From Sulfuritalea sp. (GTDB taxonomy: Bacteria; Pseudomonadota; Gammaproteobacteria; Burkholderiales; Rhodocyclaceae): a stretch of 64,000 bases of DNA. The stretch spans positions 18,719 through 82,718 of the forward strand of contig JALNZB010000014.1 of assembly GCA_023229545.1 (NCBI GenBank), given 5' to 3'. A program made the position numbers and the translations under genes. Numbering within the stretch: the stretch's first letter is position 1; every line of letters begins with the position of its first letter. The notes beneath the pieces are model-generated. The model saw only the letters and a program-made list of their open reading frames with translations, made no database searches and was not told where the DNA came from. Positions 9,121-17,663 of the stretch are shown here, piece by piece.

Positions 9121-9341
9121 AAGCCGAATACGACCTTTCCAAGATGAAGTCGCGCAGGAATCCCTACGCATCGAAGCTCAAGAAGCCTGTAACGATGCGT
9201 CTCTCCGAAGACGTTGTTGTCTATTTCAAGGGTATGGCAGCTAATGCCGGTGTTCCTTACCAGAGTCTTATCAATCTTTACCTCCGCGACTGCGTTACGC
9301 AGCATCGGCAGGTACAGATTGCCTGGCCAGCCAAATCCTGA
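9117..9341 (+). CDS. brnA: BrnA-family antitoxin
   Basis: This 74-aa protein begins inside the brnT stop (ATGA overlap). The N-terminal half should wrap the toxin; the second half, KPVTMRLSEDVVVYFKGMAANAGVPYQSLINLYLRDCV, is the ribbon-helix-helix-like DNA-binding domain typical of BrnA. In known systems BrnA dimers repress their own promoter, so the promoter at 8799-8826 is the expected target. Length is normal for the family. Confidence 0.9.
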   Translation: MKAEYDLSKMKSRRNPYASKLKKPVTMRLSEDVVVYFKGMAANAGVPYQSLINLYLRDCVTQHRQVQIAWPAKS

Positions 9342-9439
9342 CTTTCCGCTGCGAGGGAGTAAGGACCAAAGGGGACAGAGACATTTCAGCTATACGGCAT
9401 CACATGGAATTTGCATGGCCACCCACCTGTCCTGCAAAA

Positions 9440-9460
9440 GTCGGCGCTGGCGGGACGGCG
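9440..9460 (+). repeat. Dispersed 21-bp repeat, copy 2
   Basis: Core GTCGGCGCTGGCG, variable bases GG, then ACGGCG. Identical to copy 6. It lies in the 252-bp gap between brnA and the GHKL ATPase gene; I see no gene in that gap. Confidence 0.7.
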
Positions 9461-9593
9461 AGAGGGACGACATTCGCTGCGCATCGAATGATATGGAGTT
9501 CGTGAAAAGGAAATGTTATGAAAAATGAATTCACACTGACCCATATAGTCCACACACTGACCCCAATAGTCTTGCTGACTGAGTGAGAGAACG

Positions 9594-10859
9594 ATGTTTT
9601 GCGTCGACGTTCCCGCAAGCCTTGATGACAAGAGTCTCTTGAACTTCTTTGGTGGCTGGCGTTGGCGAACCGACTTGGTGCCGCCAGTGCAGATTAACTT
9701 CGACACCTGCGACTTTGTGGCGCCGTACGCGGTTACTCTTTTTGCCGCCTACTCGCTTTGGTTGAGGGAGGTGAAGCGATGTCACCTCTCGTTCAAAGCG
9801 TCGCCTAACACTGTCGCGGGTAACTACTTAATCCAAAGTGGATTCCTTGAACTCATGGGTGAGACGTCCTTTCCGGCCTCTGTTGCAAGACCAGATAGAA
9901 CCGTAAGGCTCAGCCGCATAACTCGCAGTTCGGAGATTCCGGGCTTTGCAAAGTCCGTAATGGACATTCTTCAGATTGATGACGAAGAGTTGGCCGGAGC
10001 TGTCAAGTACTCCTTGATCGAGTTACTTCGCAACGTTGTGCAGCACTCTGGGAGCGCAGGTGGCGGCGTTGCAATGGCTCAGTACTACCCGAAGACCGGT
10101 CTCGTTGAGGTCTGCGTCGCTGATATGGGCCTCGGGATTAAAGCTACGATCAATGAGGCCTATCCAGAAATTGACACACACCTCCAGGCGTTGAAACTGG
10201 CCACGCTTCCTCACGTATCCAGGACATTCAAGGCCGGTGGCTACACGTCAATGAGTGATAACGCCGGCCTTGGATTGTTCTTCATCAAGCAGATCACGTC
10301 ATTGTCAAAAGGTAGCTTCTTCTTGGGATCGAGGGACGCTCTAGTGGATATCTGGGGTGACAAGGAAGGCCAACAGAAGAAACTGTACTGGCATGCCAAA
10401 GCCGGCGGTTGGCCAGGAACCTTTGCGTACCTTCAGTTGCGGAGGGACACCATCGGAGAGTTTGATTCACTTCTCACGGTCTGTCGGCGGTTAGCTGCCG
10501 AAGCGCAGAAGTATCCCTCTGAGCTCGCGCTCGATTTCATTGAAGGGATTCCGGAGTTGGGCGATTTGGACGAACTCGTCATCGTCAGCGTCAAGCTGTT
10601 TGAAGAGGATGTTGAGCAGGCCGCGAAGATACGGGACGAGGAACTTCTGCCAAGCATGAAGGCTGGAACGATGGTCGTTCTGGACTTTGACGGGGTACAG
10701 TTTGCGACTCAGTCGTTCGTACATGCACTGATGTACAAAGTCATTCGCGACGGTCAAAACATCGGTTCCACACTGTCAATCGCGAACTGCTCAAAGTCAA
10801 CACGTGAGGCCGTGATGGCTGTGGCCGCATATGCGAAGATAGGCGAGAAAGAAACTTAA
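9594..10859 (+). CDS. STAS-GHKL ATPase-STAS-like (DUF4325) protein
   Basis: This 421-aa protein has three parts. Residues 1-90 resemble a STAS-type domain (INFDTCDFVAPYAVTLFAAYSLWL). Residues about 120-290 are a GHKL ATPase: N-box ELLRNVVQHS, G1 box DMGLGI and G2 box GLGLFFIK. Residues about 325-415 resemble the STAS-like DUF4325 domain (VVLDFDGVQFATQSFVHAL). No phosphoacceptor histidine or receiver is present, so it is not a normal sensor kinase; an anti-sigma/anti-anti-sigma-like switch or a defence role is possible. GAGAG precedes the ATG at 9594. A terminator follows at 10897. The gene looks accessory, beside brnTA. Confidence 0.8.
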   Translation: MFCVDVPASLDDKSLLNFFGGWRWRTDLVPPVQINFDTCDFVAPYAVTLFAAYSLWLREVKRCHLSFKASPNTVAGNYLIQSGFLELMGETSFPASVARPDRTVRLSRITRSSEIPGFAKSVMDILQIDDEELAGAVKYSLIELLRNVVQHSGSAGGGVAMAQYYPKTGLVEVCVADMGLGIKATINEAYPEIDTHLQALKLATLPHVSRTFKAGGYTSMSDNAGLGLFFIKQITSLSKGSFFLGSRDALVDIWGDKEGQQKKLYWHAKAGGWPGTFAYLQLRRDTIGEFDSLLTVCRRLAAEAQKYPSELALDFIEGIPELGDLDELVIVSVKLFEEDVEQAAKIRDEELLPSMKAGTMVVLDFDGVQFATQSFVHALMYKVIRDGQNIGSTLSIANCSKSTREAVMAVAAYAKIGEKET

Positions 10860-10896
10860 CCATTCGGTCGTTAGTTGTCCGAATGCTGTGCGACGG

Positions 10897-10920
10897 CGCC
10901 GTGCAGCTACGGCGATTTTT
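10897..10920 (+). terminator. Probable terminator of the GHKL gene
   Basis: Arms CGCCGT and ACGGCG with a 6-base loop are followed by ATTTTT. The stem starts 38 bp after the stop. Confidence 0.6.
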
Positions 10921-11024
10921 AACTTGAACGTCCGCTTTCCTAACCCTGCTACTTCCGGAACGGGCGCACAGGAGTCATCGACAGCTTGATGCCCGAATCG
11001 CAATTTTCTTGAGGAGATGACACC

Positions 11025-11225
11025 ATGATTCGCTCCCGACTCACCGCGCAGCGCCTGGCCTTCCTGTTCCTGCTCGGCTGTTTCTTTTTCAACTACCCGC
11101 TGCTTTCCGTGTTCAATCGCAGCGGCGACTTTTTCGGCATGCCGCCGCTGTATGCGTGGCTGATGGGATCGTGGCTGGCGCTGATTGTGCAAATGGCGTG
11201 GGTGGTCGAGAGCCGGAAAGACTGA
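11025..11225 (+). CDS. Small two-helix membrane protein beside the sensor kinase
   Basis: This 66-aa protein has two hydrophobic helices (about 10-28 and 40-60) separated by FNRSGDFFGMPPLY, and a charged SRKD tail. GAGGAGATG upstream of the ATG is a strong ribosome site. Its stop lies one base before the kinase start at 11227, so the two are coupled. Its position suggests an accessory subunit of the symporter-like sensor, by analogy with small membrane partners of sodium/solute symporters. The family is not identified. Confidence 0.75.
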   Translation: MIRSRLTAQRLAFLFLLGCFFFNYPLLSVFNRSGDFFGMPPLYAWLMGSWLALIVQMAWVVESRKD

Positions 11226-11226
11226 G

Positions 11227-14031
11227 ATGCTGCAAGGCTGGGTAATCGTCCTCGCGTCGTTTTCCTACCTCGGCATCCTGTTTGCCATTGCCTGGTATGC
11301 CGACCGGCGCGCGGATGCGGGGCGCTCGCTGATCGCCAATCCGGTGGTGTATGCGCTCTCGCTGGGCGTGTATTGCACGACGTGGACCTTCTACGGCAGC
11401 GTCGGTCGCGCGGCGGCCAGCGGCATCGGTTTTCTGCCGATCTATCTCGGTCCCACCCTGCTGTTTGCGCTGGCCGGTTTCGTTCTGTACAAGATGATCC
11501 GGGTCGCCAAAACCAATCGCATCACCTCGATTGCGGACTTCGTCGCCTCGCGCTATGGCAAGAGCCAGTTGCTCGGCGGACTGGTGACGATCATCGCCGT
11601 GGTCGGCGTGATTCCCTATATCGCCTTGCAGCTCAAGGCGGTCTCCAACAGTTTCGCGATTCTCGCCAGTTACCCGGATATCATCATGCCAGCGAAGGCC
11701 GGCGCGGTGCCGGTGTTCCAGGACAGCGCGCTGTATGTGGCGACGATTCTGGCGGCGTTCACCATCCTGTTCGGCACCCGCCATCTGGATGCCACCGAAC
11801 GCCACGAAGGCATGGTGGCGGCGATCGCCGTGGAGTCGGTGGTCAAGCTGGTGGCTTTTCTGGCGGTCGGCGTGTTCGTTGTCTGGGGCATGCACGACGG
11901 CGTCGGCGACATTTTTGCGCAGGCGGCGACTGTGCCCGAGGTGGCGCGCCGTCTCGCCACCGCCGACTCTCCGGCCGCCTACGGTACCTGGGGCACCCTG
12001 ATATTTCTTTCCCTGTTCGCTTCGCTGCTGCTGCCGCGCCAGTTCCAGATCGCGGTGGTGGAAAACGTCAATGAAAGCCATCTGCGGCGCGCGGTGTGGA
12101 TGTTCCCGCTCTATCTGTTCCTCATCAACCTGTTCGTGCTGCCCGTGGCGCTGGCCGGGTTGCTGCACTTTCCGGGCGGCGGCGTCGATGCCGACACCTT
12201 CGTGCTGACCCTGCCGATGGCCCGCCAGCAGGAGGCGCTGGCGCTGTTCGTGTATATCGGCGGTTTGTCGGCGGCGACCGGCATGGTGATTGTCGAGACC
12301 ATCGCCCTGTCGACCATGGTCTGCAACGATCTGGTGATGCCCCTGCTGCTGCGCCTGCCGATGCTCGGGCTGGCGGCGCGCGCCGATCTGTCGGGTCTGC
12401 TGCTGGAGATCCGGCGCTGGGCCATTGTCATTATTCTCGGTCTCGGCTATCTGTATTTTCGCGTCGCCGGCGAAGCCTACGCGCTGGTGTCGATCGGCCT
12501 GATTTCGTTTGCCGCAGTGGCGCAGTTCGCTCCGGTGGTGATCGGCGGCCTGTTCTGGAAGGGCGGCACGCGCGATGGCGCGCTGGCCGGCCTGACGGCG
12601 GGATTCGTGCTGTGGGCCTATACCCTGCTGCTGCCTTCGTTCGCCAAGTCGGGCTGGCTGCCGGATGGCTTCATTGCACATGGTTTGTTCGGTATCGAAC
12701 TGCTGCGCCCGCAGCATCTGTTTGGCCTCACCGGACTCGACGAAATCACGCATTGCCTGGTGTGGAGCCTGCTGGTGAATCTGGGCGCCTACATCGGCGT
12801 TTCGCTGCAACGCGTGCCCAACATGCGCGAGGCGCGGCAGGCGACCTTGTTTGTCGGCGGCGCCGAGGCCGCCGGCATTCCCGGCTGGCGCGGCAGTGCC
12901 GGGGTGGCCGATCTGCTGCCGCTGGCCGGGCGCTTCCTCGGCCTGGAGCGCGCGCAGGAAGCCTTTGCCCGTCATGCGCTGCAGCGGGGTCTGCGTGGTG
13001 TCGAGGAACTTCCCGCCGATACCCTTCTGGTCAACTTTGCGGAAACGCTGCTGGCCGGCGCCATCGGTTCGGCGTCGGCGCGGGCGATGGTGGCCTCGGT
13101 GGTGACCGAGGAGCCGCTCGGCATCGACGAGGTGATGAACATTCTCGACGAGGCCTCGGAGGTGCGGGCCTACACCCGCGAACTGGAACAGAAGTCGCTG
13201 GAGCTGAGAATCGCCACGGCCGAGCTGCGCCAGGCCAACGACCGCCTGCGCGAGCTGGATCGCATGAAGGACGATTTCATCTCGACCGTGACCCACGAAT
13301 TGCGCACGCCGCTGACCTCGATCCGCGCCTTCTCGGAAATACTGCATGAAGATCCAAACATCGATCTGGCGCAGCGACAGCGCTTTGTTGGCATCATCGT
13401 CGGCGAAACCGAGCGCCTGTCGCGGCTGATCAACCAGATACTCGATCTGGCCAAACTCGAATCCGGTCGCGCCGAATGGACGGTGACCGCCGTTGATGTG
13501 GCCGAAGTGATTCGCGAGGCGGCGGAATCGCTGGCCGCGCTGTTTGCCGAGAAGCGCGTCGCGCTGGAGCTTGACGGTTGCGAGTCCGGGTTGGTGGTGC
13601 TGGCCGACCGTGACCGGCTGATGCAGGTGATGGTCAATCTGTTGTCGAATGCGCTGAAGTTTGTCGCGGCGGATAGCGGTCGCGTGAAAGTCGGCGTGAC
13701 TGCGCTCTGCGTACCTGGGATTCCGCTTCGCGGGCAGGTAACGGCGGATGAGGTGCGCGTCAGCGTCGCCGACAACGGCCCCGGTATCCAGCTTGAGGAC
13801 CAGGAGGTGATTTTCGACAAGTTCCGGCAGGGCGCGGGCACCGCCGATGTGCTTATCGACAAGCCGCAGGGTACCGGCCTCGGCTTGCCGATCAGCCGTC
13901 AGATCATCGAGTATTTCAACGGTCGGCTGTGGGTGGAAAGCGCGCCGGGCGCCGGGGCGCTTTTCGTCTTCACCTTGCCCCGGCAAGCCAGCGATAATGG
14001 CGCAAACCAGAAGACGGGAGGAGAGCCGTGA
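11227..14031 (+). CDS. Sodium/solute symporter-like sensor histidine kinase (CrbS-type)
   Basis: This 934-aa protein has an N-terminal half of about 13 membrane helices resembling the SSS (PutP/ActP) transporter fold, a linker (about 540-680) and a C-terminal kinase core. The phosphoacceptor lies in TVTHELRTPL (H690), followed by N-box NLLSNALKF, G1 DNGPGI and G2 GTGLGLPI. The architecture matches the CrbS/CbrA-type kinases; CrbS homologues control acs and acetate uptake. The ATG at 11227 overlaps the end of the small membrane gene, and a lone receiver gene starts inside its 3' end (ATG 14028, GTGAGCC overlap). The acetate role is inferred from acs nearby and from the family. Confidence 0.9.
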   Translation: MLQGWVIVLASFSYLGILFAIAWYADRRADAGRSLIANPVVYALSLGVYCTTWTFYGSVGRAAASGIGFLPIYLGPTLLFALAGFVLYKMIRVAKTNRITSIADFVASRYGKSQLLGGLVTIIAVVGVIPYIALQLKAVSNSFAILASYPDIIMPAKAGAVPVFQDSALYVATILAAFTILFGTRHLDATERHEGMVAAIAVESVVKLVAFLAVGVFVVWGMHDGVGDIFAQAATVPEVARRLATADSPAAYGTWGTLIFLSLFASLLLPRQFQIAVVENVNESHLRRAVWMFPLYLFLINLFVLPVALAGLLHFPGGGVDADTFVLTLPMARQQEALALFVYIGGLSAATGMVIVETIALSTMVCNDLVMPLLLRLPMLGLAARADLSGLLLEIRRWAIVIILGLGYLYFRVAGEAYALVSIGLISFAAVAQFAPVVIGGLFWKGGTRDGALAGLTAGFVLWAYTLLLPSFAKSGWLPDGFIAHGLFGIELLRPQHLFGLTGLDEITHCLVWSLLVNLGAYIGVSLQRVPNMREARQATLFVGGAEAAGIPGWRGSAGVADLLPLAGRFLGLERAQEAFARHALQRGLRGVEELPADTLLVNFAETLLAGAIGSASARAMVASVVTEEPLGIDEVMNILDEASEVRAYTRELEQKSLELRIATAELRQANDRLRELDRMKDDFISTVTHELRTPLTSIRAFSEILHEDPNIDLAQRQRFVGIIVGETERLSRLINQILDLAKLESGRAEWTVTAVDVAEVIREAAESLAALFAEKRVALELDGCESGLVVLADRDRLMQVMVNLLSNALKFVAADSGRVKVGVTALCVPGIPLRGQVTADEVRVSVADNGPGIQLEDQEVIFDKFRQGAGTADVLIDKPQGTGLGLPISRQIIEYFNGRLWVESAPGAGALFVFTLPRQASDNGANQKTGGEP

Positions 14032-14393
14032 GCCATCGCATCCTGATTGTCGATGACGAGCCGAACATTGTCATATCGCTTGAGTACCTGATGAAGAAGG
14101 AAGGCTTTCAGGTTGCCGTGGCCACCAACGGCGAGGCCGCGTTACAGCGGGCGACCGAGTTTGCGCCGGACCTGATCCTGCTCGACATCATGATGCCGAA
14201 GAAATCCGGCTTCGAGGTCTGTCAGGCCTTGCGCGCCAATCCGGCGCTGGCGGCTGCAAAAATCATCATGCTGACCGCCAAGGGCCGCGAGACGGAAATC
14301 GCCAAGGGCCTGGCGCTGGGAGCCGATGCCTACATCACCAAGCCGTTCTCGACCAAGGATCTCGTGCTGCGGATAAAGTCGCTGCTGGCATGA
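14028..14393 (+). CDS. Single-domain response regulator (REC only)
   Basis: This 121-aa protein is one receiver domain. The acidic pair D9/D10, phospho-acceptor D53 (LILLDIMMP), T83 and K105 (TKPFS) are all present. No output domain follows. It begins 4 bp inside the kinase gene and ends 4 bp inside the next gene, so the three are tightly coupled. CrbR proteins in other bacteria carry a LuxR-type HTH, so here the output must pass to another partner. The degenerate kinase/exonuclease encoded next is the obvious candidate. Confidence 0.92.
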   Translation: MSHRILIVDDEPNIVISLEYLMKKEGFQVAVATNGEAALQRATEFAPDLILLDIMMPKKSGFEVCQALRANPALAAAKIIMLTAKGRETEIAKGLALGADAYITKPFSTKDLVLRIKSLLA

Positions 14394-16573
14394 AGGCAAG
14401 GTTTCGTTTTGCTTTGGCGGTCGGAGTGCTTGGGCTGCTGATGACCGGCCCCTTCCTGCTTGCGGCCTTGCTGCTGTATGCCGAGGCCAGGGATGTCGAA
14501 CGGGCCGTTTTTGCGGGGTTCCTCGTGCCGCGCCTGCCGCTGGTCGTCGTGGTCGCCGTCATGGGTCTGATTGCCGGCATGGTCGCGCTGCGCGGACTGT
14601 TTCGACCGTATGTGCAGGGTTTGCCGCGCATGGCCGAAACATTGCGCCTGATGCTCGGCGCCAATCGCAACTTTCGCGTTGCGCTCGAAGGTCCGCCCGA
14701 GGTGCGCGATCTGGCGCGCGCCACCAACGATCTGGCGCAGCAGCGCGACGAACTGCTGCTCGATGTCGAGACCCGCATCAGGCAGGCCAAGGCGACGGTG
14801 GAAGAGGAGAAAAACCGGCTTGCCGCCCTGATGTCGGAGCTGGCGCTGGGCGTGGTGGTATGCAATCTCGATGGCCGCATCCTGCTCTACAACAGCCGCG
14901 CCCGGTTGCAGTTCAAGGCCCTGGCGCAGGGGCCGACCTCGATGAGCGGCGGCGCGCTGATCGGTCTTGGCCGCTCGATTTTTTCCATCCTCGAGCGCGG
15001 GCAGATCACCCATGCGCTGGAGAACATCCAGCAGCGCTTGCGCCGAGGCAGCGCCGAGCCGACGGCGAACTTCATCACGTCGACGCGCACCGGGCAACTC
15101 TTGCGCGCCCAGATGGCTCCGGTGATTGCACCGACGGCGGAGGCTGAAAGGGAGCCTCAGGTCACCGGCTACGTGCTGACCATCGAGAACATCACGCGCA
15201 GTTTCGAGCGCGAGGCCGAGCGCGATCAGGCCTTGCAGTCGCTGACCGATGGCAGTCGCGCGGCGCTGGCCAACATTCGCGCTGCGGTGGAAACGCTGAT
15301 CGATTCGCCGGAGATGGAGGCGGACTACCGCGAGCGCTTCATGCGCGTGATCGCCGACGAAACTTCGGCCATGAGCGGGCGCCTTGAAGCCACCATGAGC
15401 CGCTTTGCCGATGCGCTGAAGACGCGCTGGCCGCTGGAAGACGTGCTGGGCATCGACATCCTTGCCGCCGCCGCGAGACGCATCGAAGACCGGCTGCAAT
15501 TGCCGATCAAGAACGAGGATCAGGATGCGACGCTGTGGATGCGGGTGGATAGCTTCGCCCTGATCCAGGCCATCACCTTTCTCGCCTCGCGCCTGCGCGA
15601 TGACTATGCCATCCGCGAATTGCGCCTGCGTCTTTGCGCCGAGGGCAACATGGTGTTCGTCGATTTGATCTGGTCGGGCACGCCGGTCTCGTCCGAGACT
15701 CTGTATGCATGGGAGCTGGAGCCGATGAATGTCGGCGCCGAGACCAGTCCGCTGACGCTGCGCGACGTGATCGAGCGTCATGGCGGAGAAATCTGGTACC
15801 AGCGCGACAAGGCTGCGCACAACGCCTTCTTCCGCATTGTGTTGCCGGCGGCGGTCATGCCCGACGCGCAGGCGATGGATCCGGCGCAGCATCTGCACAG
15901 CGACAGCCGTCCCGAATATTACGACTTCGACCTGTTCGCCGCGCGCGACGCTGAAGGCTCCGGCATCGATCCCGATCGCCGGCTGACCGATCTCGTCTAT
16001 TCGGTATTCGACACCGAAACCACCGGGCTGGAGCCTTCCAATGGCGACGAGATCATTCAGATGGGCGCCGTGCGCATCGTGAATAATCGCCTGCTGCGGC
16101 AGGAAATATTCGATCAACTGGTCGACCCGGTGATTCCGCTGAAGCCGGAAGGCATGCTGATTCACGGCATCACCGAGGCCATGCTGAATGGCCAGCCGCG
16201 ACTGGACGTGGTGCTTTCCGCGTTCCATGAGTTTTGCGCCGAAACCGTGCTGGTGGCGCATAACGCGGCGTTCGACATGCGTTTTTTGCAATTGAAGGAA
16301 GACAGTCTTGGCGTGCGTTTCACGCAGCCCGTGCTCGATACCCTGCTGCTGTCGGCGGTGATTCATCCCAACCAGGAATCGCACAGCCTGGAGAGCATCG
16401 CGGAACGTTTCGGCATCAATGTCATCGGCCGTCACACCGCGCTGGGCGACGCCTATGTCACCGGTGAAGTGTTCCTCAAGATGATTCCGCTGCTGGCGGA
16501 CATGGGAATCCTCACCCTGCGCCAGGCGCTCGATGCCGCGCAGGAAACCTGGTTTGCCCGCGTCAAGTATTGA
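14390..16573 (+). CDS. Membrane degenerate histidine-kinase core fused to DnaQ-like 3'-5' exonuclease
   Basis: This 727-aa protein has two membrane helices (about 4-30 and 40-66), a HAMP-like segment, a PAS-like domain (about 135-265) and a kinase-like region (about 270-490). Its H-box position reads DGSRAALANIRAAVE with no histidine, so it should not autophosphorylate. A DEDDh exonuclease follows: FDTETTGLE (D541, E543), AHNAAFD and HTALGD (H682, D687), all catalytic residues intact. It overlaps the receiver gene by 4 bp. The coupling suggests that a membrane signal or phospho-receiver controls an exonuclease acting on DNA, RNA or a nucleotide. Substrate unknown. Confidence 0.85.
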   Translation: MKARFRFALAVGVLGLLMTGPFLLAALLLYAEARDVERAVFAGFLVPRLPLVVVVAVMGLIAGMVALRGLFRPYVQGLPRMAETLRLMLGANRNFRVALEGPPEVRDLARATNDLAQQRDELLLDVETRIRQAKATVEEEKNRLAALMSELALGVVVCNLDGRILLYNSRARLQFKALAQGPTSMSGGALIGLGRSIFSILERGQITHALENIQQRLRRGSAEPTANFITSTRTGQLLRAQMAPVIAPTAEAEREPQVTGYVLTIENITRSFEREAERDQALQSLTDGSRAALANIRAAVETLIDSPEMEADYRERFMRVIADETSAMSGRLEATMSRFADALKTRWPLEDVLGIDILAAAARRIEDRLQLPIKNEDQDATLWMRVDSFALIQAITFLASRLRDDYAIRELRLRLCAEGNMVFVDLIWSGTPVSSETLYAWELEPMNVGAETSPLTLRDVIERHGGEIWYQRDKAAHNAFFRIVLPAAVMPDAQAMDPAQHLHSDSRPEYYDFDLFAARDAEGSGIDPDRRLTDLVYSVFDTETTGLEPSNGDEIIQMGAVRIVNNRLLRQEIFDQLVDPVIPLKPEGMLIHGITEAMLNGQPRLDVVLSAFHEFCAETVLVAHNAAFDMRFLQLKEDSLGVRFTQPVLDTLLLSAVIHPNQESHSLESIAERFGINVIGRHTALGDAYVTGEVFLKMIPLLADMGILTLRQALDAAQETWFARVKY

Positions 16574-16574
16574 C

Positions 16575-17645
16575 ATGAACGACCGCGATATTTTGCCGCA
16601 TGCCAGTGCCATTGGCGGATGCGCCGCCGGCATCGCTGCCGCACCCGATATCGCCGCTTTGGTGGCGTGTGCCGCAGAGGCGCGCAAGGTGGCCGCAGCC
16701 CTAAGCAATGAGGAAGCGGGGTCGGCGCTGGTGACACGGGTCTTGTCCCGCCTCAACGACGCCATTGCCGCGCGGGTGCTGGCGCTGCTTCAGTCGCGCT
16801 TTCGCCTGCCGCCGACGCGCTGGTGTTGGCTGGGCCTCGGTTCGGAAGGGCGGCTGGAGCAGACGCTGACCACCGACCAGGACAACGGGCTGGTGTTCTC
16901 CGCCAGCGATGACGGCGAGGCGCGTCAGTTGCGCGAACTGTTTCTTCCCTTTGCCCATGCGGCAAATCAGGCGCTGGCGGAATGCGGTGTTCCGCTATGC
17001 GACGGCGGGGTGATGGCGGGCAATTCGCGCTGGTGCCTTTCGCTGTCCGAGTGGATGGACAGTTTTACCACCTGGGTGCGCACGCCGGAGCCGGAGGCCT
17101 TGCTCAACGCCGCGATTTTCTTCGATTTCCGCCCGCTTGCCGGCGATGCCGGACTGGCGGGGGAACTGCGTCGGGGTTTGTCGTCGCTGACGCGCGGCAA
17201 CGAAATTTTCCTGCGCATGATGACTGTCAATGCGCTGGCGGCAGCGCCTCCGCTGGGGCGCTTGCGCGATTTTGTCACCGAGGCCGAAGCCGGTGGCGTG
17301 ATCGATCTGAAGAAATTCGGCTCGCGCATTTTTGTCGATGCGGCACGCATTCTGGCGCTGGGCGCCGGCATCGCCGCAACAGGCACCGCGCCACGTCTGC
17401 GCCGGGCTGCGGCGGAGGGCGTCATGACGACCGCCGACGCCGAAGCCGCTGTGCACGCCTTCCATGCCTTGCAGGGTGTTCGCCTTGGGGTGCAGGTCGG
17501 CGGTGGTTTCGACGCCGGCGCGCAGGGAAATTACGTCGATCCTGATTGCCTTAACGAGTTCGACCGTCGCGTTTTGCTCGAGGCGCTGCGTCAGGCGCGC
17601 ACTCTTCAGCAGAGACTGAAGACCCGATACCATATTGAAACCTGA
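16575..17645 (+). CDS. DUF294 nucleotidyltransferase-like protein, short form
   Basis: This 356-aa protein starts 2 bp after the exonuclease stop. It contains a GlnD-like nucleotidyltransferase motif LGSEGRLEQTLTTDQDNG (G89-S90, D101, D103), followed by the DUF294 C-terminal helical domain with EPEALLNAAIFFDFRPL. It lacks the cNMP-binding and CBS domains of the paralogue encoded next, so it looks like a shortened copy. Activity as a protein-modifying nucleotidyltransferase is plausible by family but unproven. I chose the ATG at 16575; a longer frame from 16533 overlaps the exonuclease. Confidence 0.85.
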   Translation: MNDRDILPHASAIGGCAAGIAAAPDIAALVACAAEARKVAAALSNEEAGSALVTRVLSRLNDAIAARVLALLQSRFRLPPTRWCWLGLGSEGRLEQTLTTDQDNGLVFSASDDGEARQLRELFLPFAHAANQALAECGVPLCDGGVMAGNSRWCLSLSEWMDSFTTWVRTPEPEALLNAAIFFDFRPLAGDAGLAGELRRGLSSLTRGNEIFLRMMTVNALAAAPPLGRLRDFVTEAEAGGVIDLKKFGSRIFVDAARILALGAGIAATGTAPRLRRAAAEGVMTTADAEAAVHAFHALQGVRLGVQVGGGFDAGAQGNYVDPDCLNEFDRRVLLEALRQARTLQQRLKTRYHIET

Positions 17646-17663
17646 GTGCAAGGGAAACTGATC

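Noticed and set aside
11113..13986. 957-codon reverse frame opposite the sensor kinase
   Set aside because: Antisense shadow with repetitive Arg/Gln/His composition; no domain seen.
16721..16741. Further match to the 21-bp repeat (GTCGGCGCTGG then TGACACGG)
   Set aside because: Core breaks after 11 bases; likely coding coincidence, as is a similar 11-base match at 8307 in acs.
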